NCBI GenBank assembly: GCA_036362985.1
Contig: JAYGXS010000004.1
Location: forward strand, 34,621,068-34,685,067
Direction: 5' to 3'
Origin: Ligula intestinalis
Lineage: Eukaryota; Platyhelminthes; Cestoda; Diphyllobothriidea; Diphyllobothriidae
Length of the DNA: 64,000 nt
Part shown: positions 45,991 through 56,599 of the stretch, piece after piece
How the letters are laid out: the number at the start of each line of letters is the position of its first letter
Position numbering within the stretch: position 1 is the stretch's first letter
Notes under the pieces: generated by a model
Databases searched by the model: none
Told to the model about the DNA's origin: nothing
What the model saw: the letters and a program-made list of their open reading frames with translations, nothing else
Program-made: the position numbers and the translations under genes

Positions 45991-46459
45991 ATATGATATG
46001 GTTAGTGTTAGAATAAAGACGTGCACATATGAAGACTCCTGAAAGTGGGTAAAGAGTCCTCCTTCGCCAGCCATACAGGTCTTCCTTATCCGGATCTCTG
46101 ATAAATAAATCGTTCCATCTACGTAACCCATCCAGATATCACAATCTGTACAGTCTAGCTCCAGTAGCATATTGCTTTGGAACGGCCATCCGCTGTTAGG
46201 CGCAACGTTAACACTCACAACATCAACCCATGCCTCCTTCTATATAACTTCGTCGTCAGGCCAAGCCTAGCTGAAGACTTGGTCTAGTGTGCGCCCCAAG
46301 CATGATAGGTCCAAAATTGCGACTTGCCCGTGAGCAAGCTTGCGCCGCGCGAAGTGCTCATCACTCACCCCAGTGGTTCCGGCAAGCATGTCAAGTCAGG
46401 GCAAATGGTAGTGGACTCAAAAGCAATGGTTGTATCGCAGGCGTTTAAATAAGTTACAC

Positions 46460-46531
46460 CCTAGCCAATGTGATCTTCAGGCCCGGTTCCTTAGGAAAAG
46501 AAAAGTCGTGGTAGGTCAGAATGGTAGGAAA
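46460..46531 (+). repeat. Repeat R-A, copy 3, left half
   Basis: GATCTTCAGGCCCGGTTCCT, then GTCGTGGTAGGTCAGAATGG is the R-A head. The repeat resumes at 48370 with AATGGTAGGAAAATTTTATT and CTGTACAGAAGGAGTGGAGA. The PLE at 46532-48369 lies between the halves. Confidence 0.88.
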
Positions 46532-46738
46532 TACAAGCGAACATCCGTGTCCCAGGAAGCAATTGAGAAGAAGAAGAAGACTCGATCGCTGGGACAATAT
46601 GCTTATTCGCCTGACGTTTCGATATCCGTCGCGGATTCGTCATCAGAGACATGAGTAGCAGAAAGGTAAAGTATGCACAGACGTTTGCAGTATTTATAGG
46701 ACACAGTCATTACTGCAAGCATACTGCGACAATTAACG

Positions 46739-47917
46739 TTAATTGCCTTCTTGTGCGTGGACTGCTTGTTGGATGGCACGCGGGCTCTGACCTGTTGAAC
46801 TTTCGTCACGGGCGGTGAGCTCGGGCATGATGATTGCTCGGCCGTCTGGCTCCCCGGTGTTGGCGTACGATGAGGCGGTGGCCTGCCCATTCCTCAAGTG
46901 ACAGCTTGCTTTGGCCACATTGAATCTCAGGATTGAATATGGATTGGGCAAATCGTTGCACTTGTTGATGGATTGGGGGCCCGTGAACCATGACTCAAGT
47001 AGTTCTCGGCTCACCCGATTGTCACCTCTTGCGAGAATTTCGGCCTCATCAAATTTGAAGGTGTGGCCGGGTCTCGTCGAATGAGCCGCAACTTGAGAAT
47101 TGGCATCATTTCGCCGTACTGCAGCCGCGTGTTCGGCAATTCGCGTCTTGAGAAGTCTGCCAGTTTCTCCGACATAGTTGCTTTGACCGCAACTGCACCA
47201 GATCCTGTAGATGACCCCAGATGTTTCTTGCCGTGGCAGTGGGTCTTTCGGCTTCATTATCTGACGCCTTATGGTTGCCTCCGGCCTGTGTGCGAATCCA
47301 ACTCCAAGTGGTGCGAGAAGGCGGCCGACTGCTTCCGATACGTTTTTGACATACGGGATCGAACGCCAAATCTTGGGGTCGGTGCGCTTTTGTTGGCCAG
47401 TTCGTTTGCGCAAGCACCGGTTGACAAAGTTGCGCGGGTAGCCTTTTTCTCTGAACATCTGTCGGAGGATTTCTATCTCGGCAACTTTGTCTTCTTCTTC
47501 ACTGCAGTGCGTCTCAACATGCCGATAGAGTGTTTTTACGCAACTGCGTTTGTGGCTGATTGGGTGGTTGCTGTTGTAATTCAGTACTTGCATCGTGTTT
47601 GTCGCTTTCCTGAATACTTTAGTCTTTAGACCACCACAATCTTTTCGACAAACGAGGACATCAAGAAAAGCCAGCTGGTTGTTCTCTTCTTCCTCCATCG
47701 TAAATTAGATGTCCGGGAAGATGCTGTTGAGACGTTCCTTGAACGTGAGCACCTGATCCCGTTCGATGACGACGAAGGTGTCATCCACATACCGAGCCCA
47801 GAATTTCGGTTTGTGGTGTTGGAAAACCAGCGACTCCAGCCGCTGCAGGACCGCCTCGGCTATGAGTCCCGAAATCGGTGAACCCATTGGTGTCCCCTTC
47901 ACCTGCTCGTAGATCGT
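46739..47917 (-). pseudogene. PLE RT C-terminal part plus GIY-YIG nuclease, one nonsense codon
   Basis: Reading leftward from the gap: motif B GTPMGSPISGLIAEAVLQ, motif C RYVDDTFVV (YVDD intact), LTFKERLNSIFPDI, then an in-frame TAA at 47702-47704, then EEENNQLAFLDVLVCRKD, KVFRKATNTMQ and NHPISHKRSCVKTLYRH. In the 319-residue distal frame the nuclease spans about 160-255: GVIYRIWCSC (161-170), NYVGETGRLLKTRIAEH (174-190) with the expected Arg, and RELLESWF whose Glu (about 235) fits the GIY-YIG catalytic Glu. Motif A and everything N-terminal fall in or beyond the gap. The single stop is the only visible lesion, so this copy is young compared with the others. It is the same family as 3455-4503 as far as non-overlapping halves allow. 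A plus-strand frame (47063-47629) is its shadow. Confidence 0.93.
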
Positions 47918-47918
47918 T

Positions 47919-48318
47919 NNNNNNNNNNNNNNNNNNNNNNNNNNNNNNNNNNNNNNNNNNNNNNNNNNNNNNNNNNNNNNNNNNNNNNNNNNNNNNNNNN
48001 NNNNNNNNNNNNNNNNNNNNNNNNNNNNNNNNNNNNNNNNNNNNNNNNNNNNNNNNNNNNNNNNNNNNNNNNNNNNNNNNNNNNNNNNNNNNNNNNNNNN
48101 NNNNNNNNNNNNNNNNNNNNNNNNNNNNNNNNNNNNNNNNNNNNNNNNNNNNNNNNNNNNNNNNNNNNNNNNNNNNNNNNNNNNNNNNNNNNNNNNNNNN
48201 NNNNNNNNNNNNNNNNNNNNNNNNNNNNNNNNNNNNNNNNNNNNNNNNNNNNNNNNNNNNNNNNNNNNNNNNNNNNNNNNNNNNNNNNNNNNNNNNNNNN
48301 NNNNNNNNNNNNNNNNNN
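47919..48318. other. Assembly gap (400 N)
   Basis: Exactly 400 unresolved bases inside the PLE. The round length suggests an estimated or default gap. It hides the RT motif A region and the inner part of the 5' inverted repeat. Open frames drawn across it (47781-48605, 47878-48525) are artefacts. Confidence 0.98.
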
Positions 48319-48369
48319 GTCAGGCGAATAAACATATTGTCCCAGCGATCGAGTCTTCTTCTTCTTCTC

Positions 48370-48530
48370 AATGGTAGGAAAATTTTATTCTGTACAGAAG
48401 GAGTGGAGAATACAAAAGAGGAAATTGAATCTCGGGCAAGTGCAGTCCAACTACTAGAGCACCGGGTCCGGAGTTTGTGCCTGCTGGCAGCTATTCCAGT
48501 CAGGCCCTGTATGAGTTGGCCTTGAAGCCG
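48370..48530 (+). repeat. Repeat R-A, copy 3, right half
   Basis: Continuation of the R-A copy interrupted by the PLE. AAATTGAATCTCGGGCAAGT and GCAGTCCAACTACTAGAGCA keep the order seen at 50160-50210. Confidence 0.82.
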
Positions 48531-48539
48531 AATGACCAG

Positions 48540-49200
48540 GCAGATGGACGTCAGCCTACGACCGCGGACATGTTCTTTGCCCCCGTATTCTCGAATAGTT
48601 TGCATCCTCTGTGATAAGCTGTCACAGAAGCGGAAAGCAGGTAGCGTTCACAAGTGAGCGGTCGCGTGACGCTAGTCACTACAACTGATAAAGCCAAACA
48701 GCCCGTTTACACGTGCCACGCACAAGATGGTCCAAGTCACATATATCATGGTATTTTACATAATAAAGTGGCATGACTCCACTTCTATCTGGTTGGGAGT
48801 GCCAACTAGATCACAATGACCAGTTGTCGAGAAAACAAGGCAGCATCTTCACGCGTGCCGCACCCGACCTGCTTCCAGGGCCTAATTAGGTCTCATGAAC
48901 TTGAGGGTGCTGTGGAGGCCCCAGTAAGAAAAGTCGTTGCAGCCTGAGTCCTGATTCCTGAGAGGACAAAGTTCCTGTCAATTGCCACGACTGCTAGCAT
49001 TTCAGCTTGCCTATGATTATGACTGCGCTGAAGTGCATCAAGGTCGGTGTACCTGGACTAGACCTCACCGTCCGTTCCCTCTGCCAAGTATCCGTTTGCT
49101 ATTCGGGTCGGTCAAGCGTCTATGACTGGGACTGGGCATATTTGGCTGGCGCAACCTGAATATCTATCCAAAGGGTATATCGCGTGATATGGAGGCTAAG
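48540..49200. other. Unassigned sequence
   Basis: No gene or repeat recognised. Confidence 0.35.
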
Positions 49201-49204
49201 AAGG

Positions 49205-49600
49205 CTCAACCCTGACAGCAGCGATCTTCCAGGTAAGGGTCCTTAGGAGAAGCGAGAGAAGTCATGGGAAGGCCAGAGTGGAAGAAAGAGTGTATTCTGT
49301 ACAGACGGACAGGAGAATAGTTAGGACGAAGGCTTGACTGCCGGAGCGCATGTCTAGCCGTTAGAAGGGCTAGGCCCGAAGTGATATCTGGCAACATTCA
49401 CCCGAGCGGCCACCGTTAGCTGTCTGGTTTTATGCAGCCTTGGAGATGATTGGTTGGACCACGCGTGGTTACGCTGCAATGTTGACGCAGCCAAGCCTGG
49501 GCGTGTTATTAGGTCGCGCCAGATAGAGTGCAGACAGCCAGCGCGACTACAGACTTGGCGTGATGAGTCAGCGATCACGGCTTCCCACAGTGATGCTAAT
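49205..49600 (+). repeat. Repeat R-A, copy 4
   Basis: GATCTTCCAGGTAAGGGTCC, GAAGTCATGGGAAGGCCAGA, TATTCTGTACAGACGGACAG and GGAGATGATTGGTTGGACCA occur in R-A order. Minus-strand frames at 49206-49578 are incidental. Confidence 0.82.
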
Positions 49601-49609
49601 GCCCACTAC

Positions 49610-50055
49610 AAACAATAAATAAAAACACTGGGTGTGACATTCGTTTTGAAATACGCTTCTCGGTTGATGTATACGGTACACTTACCTGAATTCCGTGTTT
49701 CTTCTCTGCCTTTCACGCTTGGCTTGTGTTAGCGAAACACATCATAATCTTCCAGGATCATAGTAACAATTTTCTTTTTTGTGTTCTGGAATTATTGACT
49801 TCTTCTCAAATCTCTTCGAATATTTATGCGCGAAATTGCATAAAAAATAGTGCTGGAAAATGTCCTCTGAGTCTTCCTCATGAGCGTATACTGTGCATGA
49901 TGAAAAAGTGTGAATAGTGGATCCGTGGTCATATGGAAATCTGGGGGCTACACCATAAGTGACCACATTTGCACACATGTCTTTCTAGCTATGTATCACA
50001 TTTAGAAAAGTGTCAACTAGTGGACTATCCCAGAAGGTTAAGTAAATTTAACCCT
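49610..50055. other. Unassigned sequence
   Basis: Opposed frames at 49726-49917 and 49742-49978 share the same DNA. No domain is recognised. Confidence 0.35.
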
Positions 50056-50059
50056 AACA

Positions 50060-51010
50060 ACCTAACTTTTTAGGTTGGGTTCCTTAGGCAAGGGAGAAGA
50101 GGTAAGACACCAAATAGAAGTAATAATTTTTTATGTACAGAAGGAAATGGAGAACCGGCAGGAGTATGTTGACGCTCAGATGAATGCAGTCTGGCTGATA
50201 GGGCACGGGAATAGTCACAGCACCTAAAACAGTCTTTGTGAGAGTCGGCCTTGAAAGGCGATTGGTCAGACTGCTAAATGTGCATCACTTCGCAGTCACC
50301 ATACGTTGCACATTGGCGTCACCAGTGATTGGCTGTTCCAGAGGCCGCCATCACTGCAGGTGCACTCGCTAGCAGCAGTGAAAAGTCTTCGCATGAAGTG
50401 AGTCATCGAAGGACCACAATTTGTCCATTATTTATACGGATGCGCAAACCATTGGCCATGTTCCAGCCGGTAATTCTTCATTTGACAGTTGTTTGCAATT
50501 TCGGCCCCTCAAGGCTTTTAAGGTAACTTATGTAGTGGGTGTTAAAAAGATGTTGACAATTAGAGCTCACAGGCAGTTTTCCTCACAAAACCCGTTTGCA
50601 AGATTTGGCAAGCATACCTTTGCCTTGTTTCCGGAAGCACGCCTGAGGGCATCTGAAAGCATTTATTCAAAAGCACGCCTGTCAGCACAGCAGGCTGGAC
50701 TTTTTGAATTGTTTTTTTGCTTTTGTGAAAGTATAAATCGGTAGGCAGAAGCGGTTAATGGCAACACATAAAATTCACCGATCCGAAAAACAGTACCAGC
50801 AGTAACCGGTTACGAGAAGTTCCCTGCACGCTTGGCTGAAAATGCATATTGCTAAACCCCATTTAGCTGAGCGGATATAAATAAGTCATAAAGTGGAGCA
50901 CGGGGGTAAAATCCAACTGACTGGAAGTAGTAACTCCGTCCAGCCGCGGAGACCGAGGGAAAAGCCGGCTTGCAATAACCAATACGCTGCAGATTTTTGT
51001 TAAACGTAAG
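50060..51010 (+). repeat. Repeat R-A, long form, copy 5
   Basis: It has the R-A head (GGTTGGGTTCCTTAGGCAAG, CTTGAAAGGCGATTGGTCAG) plus a longer body that is the diverged reverse complement of 53870-54490. Body landmarks: CCGGAAGCACGCCTGAGGGC, GTAACCGGTTACGAG, CATAAAGTGGAGCACGGGGG and GCCGGCTTGCAATAACCAAT. The full unit is therefore about 950 bp, and the short copies elsewhere are truncated. It has no domain-bearing frame. Confidence 0.82.
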
Positions 51011-51019
51011 CAATTTGGT

Positions 51020-51520
51020 TAAGATGGAGGTATTATAAGTACTCATAAGGAGACTTTCTACAAGCCTTGTATGCTCCTCTAGCCCTGATGTGAAGGATGT
51101 AAGACCTTGAAAATTTGCGTAATAAAGTCACATTTATTATTTAAACATTTAGCAGGGCTAATAAATTTTACCCTAGAAACACTCACTACGGACGGAAATT
51201 TCCACTGTGTATGTTGACGCATCCGATTGTTCCTAAGGTACTTACCATCGTTCTGCCACTGTCCTAAGGAGAGGACCACATGCAATCGTACAATCGTTCA
51301 AAGGATATGCGGATCGATCTCCCACTGCAACGAAAGCCCGGACCAGTAATAGAATTTAACCGCCAGCTAGGAGGAGCAAGTTTATTTAGGGAAATACTGT
51401 AGAGGTAGGCGGAGGAGTCGTAAAAAATGACGAAGATGACGAAAGACTGATACTCGCTCACACACCGAAACTAGCACAGCATGAAAACTAAAGGTTCGTA
51501 TTGTATATGAAGAAAAAAAT
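51020..51520. other. Unassigned sequence
   Basis: Short minus-strand frames only. A TTAGGGAAATACTGTAGAGG phrase at 51386 resembles TTTAGGGAGAAACTGTATAC at 55222, so part of this may be another shared repeat. Confidence 0.35.
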
Positions 51521-51529
51521 TTTTCTTCA

Positions 51530-51662
51530 TAATGGATAAGTTCCGGAGACGTATAAATAAATATAAATTAGAAAATTAAATTAAAATCTTTGTGTAAGTT
51601 ATCAGGATAACCTTACCACGTTCTTCATATCAAAATACTTGTCCTTGGTTAAAATATTTTAA
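51530..51662 (+). repeat. Repeat R-C, copy 2, left part
   Basis: TCCGGAGACGTATAAATAAA, AAAATATTTTAAGCATATTG and flanking AT-rich DNA match R-C at 8525-8655 and 61870-62000. The copy is split by the fold-back element at 51676-51946 and resumes at 51960. Confidence 0.72.
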
Positions 51663-51675
51663 GCATATTGCCATT

Positions 51676-51946
51676 CAGAAGAAGAAGCAATCACTAGAAC
51701 AAGAGGTTTATTCTCCTGACGTTTTGGGTTCCCTCGGGAATCCGTAATCATGGGTATTAGTAGAACAGTCTGAGACATGCGCAGATAAGGGTGCGTAGCT
51801 GCGTTTGTCTCAGACTCTTCTACTAATACCTATGATTAAGGATTCCTGAGGGAATCTTTAACTTCAGGACAATAAACCTCTTGTTCCAGTGATCGCTTCT
51901 TCTTCTTCTGAACTGCTTCCTGGAAATCGCATATTCAATTCTACTG
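51676..51946 (+). mobile_element. Fold-back PLE derivative, second subfamily, perfect TSD
   Basis: A 271-bp element flanked by the identical 13-mer GCATATTGCCATT (51663-51675 and 51947-51959). The arms pair: GAAGAAGAAGCAATCACTAG, GAACAAGAGGTTTATTCTCC, TGACGTTTTGGGTTCCCTCG and GGGTATTAGTAGAACAGTCT have near-complementary partners at 51800-51910. Only about 30 bp separate the arms and no coding sequence remains. The right end carries the 33-bp type extension (AACTGCTTCCTGGAAATCGC). Its terminal repeat differs in sequence from the main family but keeps every block in the same order. Confidence 0.93.
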
Positions 51947-51959
51947 GCATATTGCCATT

Positions 51960-52340
51960 GTTTAATTACAATTACCTCTAGCTTAAACTTTAAATTCCGA
52001 CACATTTTCGAGGGTTTGCAGCATTTTGAAGCTTTCGTACATAAAAAACATATTCGATCCGACGTTTGTCTCAAGTCTTTTAAAATAATATAGGTATGAA
52101 AAGCATTTACCGAAAAAATGAGTTTTTGGATATTAGTTCGCATGAATATGGCAAAATAAGCCATATTTGTAAACCACCAAAACAATCTAAACGCATTGTT
52201 GAGTAAAAGGAACATCGCAACATAGGTCTTTTACCGCTTAAAAGAGGACTTTTATTAGATATTAAGCTGACGAATATATGCGCATATAACCTTTTTCCAA
52301 TGAAATGCCAAAATAAAAAATGATATTTTTGACTGGGAAG
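51960..52340 (+). repeat. Repeat R-C, copy 2, right part
   Basis: AAATTCCGACACATTTTCGA, ACATATTCGATCCGACGTTT and AATGCCAAAATAAAAAATGA align with 62040-62240 and with 8690-9065. It ends near 52345. The minus-strand frames across it (51823-52478) are incidental. Confidence 0.7.
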
Positions 52341-52349
52341 CAGGACAAA

Positions 52350-53400
52350 TTTAGGGGTGCATGAGGTAGCCCATGAGGTAGGCATGAGGTAGTCCACGTA
52401 AAAATGGACATTGCTGCTCTCACTGAGACGCGATTTCACTGAACGGGGATAATTAAAGCAGTTAGGTTCTGAATCCACCTTTTATTTAAAGCGGACGTCA
52501 ATGATAGTTTAGTGGGATGTTAAATTATCTTTAACGATCAGAAGCGACGTCGAGAGTTGGTTTTGCCGCCTGACAAGGATATCAACAATTACTTCATGGC
52601 AATTTGTTTGCCACTCCATAGGTACAGAGTACCCATCATCGTCGACATCAACGCCTCTATTTAATAAACAGCTCAGATGATGGGGAGAAAAAGTTATAAG
52701 AAGACCTAAATGTCCCGACTGCAGCTGTGTCCAATTGATCTTATGCCCTTGGATGCATGAACTACACTTCATGGGAGGGAGTCCTCGACTGCTCGACTGT
52801 GAACCTAATGAATCCACAAAGCCTCGATTTTTTATAAACTGTGACATGATGTTGGATGTTTAGGGCCTAACATTCTAGTAAAGGTTATAGTTTCATTTCT
52901 CCCAGTGTTATCAGGTGGTCACGTTTTGTCCCGAAAATGGAGGTAATAAGATTGCGACACAGGGGATTTTTTACCATTACATTTGTTTTCTTAATCAGGT
53001 AAGCATAAAGGAAATTAAAAGTAGAAGCCTAACTCAACATAGTGGAAGGCTTAACAGGCAGAATTTGCGGGGGAAGGGAACGATCAATCTCTCTCCCTCT
53101 TATTGGCGATCGGTGGATGGAAATGAATCTCGTGGGTGACCTTATAAGGTCGCGGTCAGTAACAGAGACTTGCAAGCACTTGTACCCTAAATGTCGCCCC
53201 TTCTAGGCGTAGGGTTAAGTAAATAGCCGATTATAATAATTAATTGCGTCTGGTAGTCATATGGCGGATTTTATATTGATTCGTTGGGAAAGCCTGCTTG
53301 GGCGGGCAGCTTACTGTGTGGTAGTTGGTGAATTCATTGCGTTTCCATAGGTTTGGCAGATAACTTGACCTAAATATGATTAAACTCACGACTGTCGGTG
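52350..53400. other. Unassigned sequence
   Basis: A short triplication of GCATGAGGTAG-type units lies at 52358-52392. The minus-strand frame at 52509-52847 has no recognisable domain. No gene is supported. Confidence 0.35.
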
Positions 53401-53404
53401 GAGT

Positions 53405-53530
53405 CTAGTAGCTCAGTTGGTTCTTTTTTGTAATTAAGCCTTCCCCTTGATGTTGCGTGTTTGAACCCCATTAAGGCTCTCGAGTTTTACACTACTCAGT
53501 AGGGGGATTTAGGCAGATATTGATGTGTTA
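53405..53530 (+). repeat. tRNA-related SINE S2, copy 1
   Basis: A-box-like TAGTAGCTCAGTTGGTT and B-box-like GTGTTTGAACCCCATTAAGG, followed by GTTTTACACTACTCAGTAGG. The same order is seen at 56345-56470. A poly-T run interrupts the anticodon-arm region, so it is not a working tRNA gene. Confidence 0.65.
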
Positions 53531-53539
53531 TTTTTTTTT

Positions 53540-53865
53540 ACCAATTTATGAATCCCACAGAGGCCGCCGAGGTTTTCACAAGTGGGTCAGATGAGTTTAA
53601 TGAAAATGTCAGAATGCATAAGTCTTTGGCCTTTTGTGCCATATAAAAGACATGGTGGCCTTGGTGGGGTTTTAAGAAACACAAACAGGGGCAAGATTGG
53701 GTATAGCCAAAGCTCTCACCATCAGAGTTCCGAAACCGCATTATGAGTCGTGATCGTAATCAAATTTATGTGAGCTTATCAGTTCAGCATACTGGCAATA
53801 CCAGATCAAAAAAAAGGATTATAGTAAATCCCCCCGGAAAAATTTCCAGATCCATACTGCTTCCC
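53540..53865. other. Unassigned sequence
   Basis: The short minus-strand frame at 53538-53741 has no known domain. Confidence 0.3.
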
Positions 53866-53869
53866 TTAG

Positions 53870-54870
53870 CCAAAATCTGCTACGTGCCAGTTATTGCAAG
53901 TCGGCTTTTCTCTCGCTGTCCGCGACTGGACGGGGTTACAACTTCCAGTCCCTTTGAATTTACGCCCGTGCTCCACTTTCTGAATAACTGATATTCGCTA
54001 AGCTGAAGGGAAGTTTGCAATGCAGAGTCTCACGTAAAGTAAAATTAGGCTTCTTAGCCAAGCATGCTAAGGACTTCTCGCACAAAAAAGTTAAAGCTCG
54101 TAACCGGTTACCGATAGCACAACTTTTCGGGTCGGTGAAAGCTATGCTTTGTCAGTAACCAATTCAACCCACAGATTTATACTTGCACAAAACCAAAATC
54201 TCAATTAAAAAAGGCTCGCTTGCCTTCTTAATTAACGTGCTCTTGAGAAAATGCTTTCAGACCCTCTCAGGCGTGCTTCCAGAAATAAAGAAAAGGTATG
54301 CTCGCCAAAGCTTTCAAATGGGGTTTAGGAGAAAAACTGCCAGTGAGCTCTGGTGGTTGACATCTAAGTACCACCCACTAGATAAATTGCCTTGAAAGTC
54401 CTGAGTACCTAAAATTGCAAACAACTTTCAGGCGAAGAGCTACCATCTTGAAAATGGTCAACTATTTTCGCATCAGTATAAGTAATGAACGAATTATGGT
54501 CCAGTGGTGACTCACTACACGCGAAGGCTTGGCTGCACTGCCAACGAGCGCAGCTGCAGTGCTGGTGGCCCGTGGGGCAGCCAGTCACATGTGATGCCAG
54601 TGTGCAACGCATGGTGACTGCGAAGTGCTGCACGTTCACCAGTCTGACCAATCACCTTTCAAGACCGACTCACAAAAAGACCACTCCAGATGCTGTGAAG
54701 ATATCACATTGACACTTCTGAGTGGCTTCCTTTGCCGACGGGCATGTACTGGTGCAATAGCCAAATTCCTCGTGCTTGTTCTCCACTTCCTTTTGCGCAA
54801 AATAAACGCTTCGTTCCACTTACTGTCTCACCCTTTTTCTCTTGCCTCAAGGAACTGCGCCTAAAGGTCA
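53870..54870 (-). repeat. Repeat R-A, long form, copy 6 (inverted to copy 5)
   Basis: Reverse-complement partner of 50060-51010. Plus-strand landmarks CTTGCAAT/ATTGCAAGTCGGCTTTTC, CGTGCTCCACTTTCTGAATA, CTCGTAACCGGTTACCGATA and AGTCTGACCAATCACCTTTC mirror the blocks of copy 5. The frames at 54183-54949 on both strands are incidental. Confidence 0.82.
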
Positions 54871-54879
54871 CAGGAGCTG

Positions 54880-56090
54880 CGGGTTTGACCCATTTAACAT
54901 CCTTCGATAGATTCACATAATATCTTCTGTCCTGGCAGTCAACCTTCATATGTGTTTAAATGAAGTCACACTCAGAAGGACTACAGGAATCCAGCACTCC
55001 TCCTTAACTGGCGGGATATATTAAACACGACTCGTTCCTTTACACTCGAGTGATCCTGAACTGACCCTCAGTCTCCCGCAATAGTGTTAAGCGGAAACCC
55101 TATGGAGAAGATGAAATATAATCTCCTGGACATCTGAAAAATGCGCCAGCCGATTTCGCTCTGCAAAGAAAGCCTGATCAATAGTATAATTCAAAAGCCA
55201 CCTGTAGACTTAGCAGCTTTATTTAGGGAGAAACTGTATACCTATTGCAAATTGTAGAAATTAAAAATGTACCCTAATTTGGCGGCAGAATGCGATTCGT
55301 AAGCCTTTGATTGAGGGCGCCATCATAAGCGCTGTCTGTACGGTGACTTCTGTAGTGCCACCGTCTAATTACGCCCGTTGGAATCCACAAGGAAGAATAC
55401 AATAAGAAGGGCGTAAATTTGGAATCCATCCGGAGGAGGGTTTATTGTGTACAAGAGCCGGAGTTAATTTCTCTGGCGGCAGTTGCCACTGGATGATCTC
55501 CAGCACGCTTTTGTGCTATCTCCGGGGTAGGCCCGGCGATCGGGAGCGGACTTACAGTGTCCTCATAGTTCCTGTGCAACTCACGGTCTGAGAGATGAGA
55601 GTGGCTTGTAACTGATTGTCAAGCGCGTTCGCTTATGACATCATCAGCCGCATTGGGTTAAGATCATTCCACCAGCTGGCCCTTGAGGGACTGCAGCCAT
55701 TTGGGCACGCACATGAATGCACGTGCGTGTGTCCGGTCTAAGGTCATTGCTACACTCCTAACACTGTCATCACTTAACCTCTGCTGAAGCCGCTCAGAAT
55801 GCTTGCTCCCGTACCTTAGAACCACGAATCGATGCGGTCGGTTAATTGAAAATTCATCGCATTGAGAATATAATGCAGTGCCTTGAAACTTAACAAAAGC
55901 CCCATGTACCCTTTAGCTACACACAGTGCCATACCGTTCTTGCCATCATGCACGTGCATGATATCTCCAGTCAAAAAGTTGTGGAGACGTCATTACAGCA
56001 TGTTGCCCTGAATGTACACACAACACATTAGCTAAATTCAAATATTAGGAAGGTTTGACAAATTTAAATATTTCAGTTGACCCAATTATA
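54880..56090. other. Unassigned sequence
   Basis: No gene recognised. No frame above 60 codons lies wholly within most of this stretch. Confidence 0.4.
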
Positions 56091-56099
56091 AAAAAATCG

Positions 56100-56185
56100 G
56101 GCCTCACTGGGAGTCGAACCCACACGACAGGGCCGATTTACCTGCCCAACCTACTGCCAAGCTCTCCTGATAACTAAGTGGGCCT
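56100..56185 (-). repeat. tRNA-like SINE head
   Basis: On the minus strand GCTTGGCAGTAGGTTGGGCA resembles an A box and GTGTGGGTTCGACTCCCAGT is a good B box, followed by a GAGGCCCGATTTTTTTATAA end. The 5' and 3' ends do not form a clean acceptor stem, so a SINE or tRNA pseudogene is preferred to a tRNA gene. Confidence 0.6.
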
Positions 56186-56344
56186 GGTATTAATCCTGGT
56201 GGAATCCAGATGATTCCTTAGGAGATCCTGCCTGAGCCGTCAGCTTACTGCATTGACAATTGTGGGTTCCATACAAACAGTAGGTCGGGAGGGGGTGGGT
56301 GGGTGGGTAAATAAACCCAATTGTGATTAAATGCATAGCTCGAC

Positions 56345-56470
56345 GTGAGCACCGTAGCTCAGTGGCAGAGCGTTGGCTGCGCACAAGCCTTCCCTGCTGT
56401 ATGGGTTTGACTCCTACCGAGGCTGCAAATTTTTCACACCTGGGCCTACTGAATATAAAAAAAATATTCC
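56345..56470 (+). repeat. tRNA-related SINE S2, copy 2
   Basis: GAGCACCGTAGCTCAGTGGC continuing to AGAGCG is a strong tRNA D-arm/A-box match, and GTATGGGTTTGACTCCTACC is a B box. GAGCACC cannot pair with the expected 3' acceptor strand GAGGCTG, so this is not a working tRNA. The tail TTTTTCACACCTGGGCCTAC and an A-rich run match S2 copy 1. Frames at 56323-56600 over it are incidental. Confidence 0.72.
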
Positions 56471-56599
56471 ACCGCACGCGCATGTGCGACAAATCCACGA
56501 AACATATTGGGCACTGCTCAGGCAGGAGGCATTCATTCCACTTTATCAGATGCAAAATGGCACGCAAAATGCCCCCTGTCTGAAAATGCCCATCATGTA

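Larger units (their letters stand above)
46532..48369 (-). mobile_element. Penelope-like element with inverted terminal repeats
   Basis: The element is bounded by the 12-bp duplication AATGGTAGGAAA (46520-46531 and 48370-48381) inside an R-A repeat. The left terminal repeat (46532-46720) and the surviving part of the right one (48319-48369) face each other as inverted copies. The left, which is the element's 3' end, carries the 33-bp extension ending in CCCAGGAAGCAATTGAGAAG. Between them lie minus-strand RT and nuclease coding sequence and a 400-N gap. Total length is 1838 bp with the gap counted as written. PLEs are known for pseudo-LTRs that can be direct or inverted and for 5' truncation, and this element fits that description. 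Confidence 0.93.

Noticed and set aside
47063..47629. 188-codon plus-strand frame
   Set aside because: It lies antisense to the PLE nuclease and RT coding sequence, whose motifs are unmistakable on the minus strand.
47781..48605. Open frames of 274 (minus) and 215 (plus) codons across 47781-48605
   Set aside because: Most of their length is translated from N bases, and the rest is PLE terminal repeat and R-A sequence on the wrong frame or strand.
56345..56420. Functional tRNA gene
   Set aside because: D-arm and T-arm motifs are good, but the acceptor strands do not pair and the sequence shares its tail with another copy at 53405, so it is a SINE.
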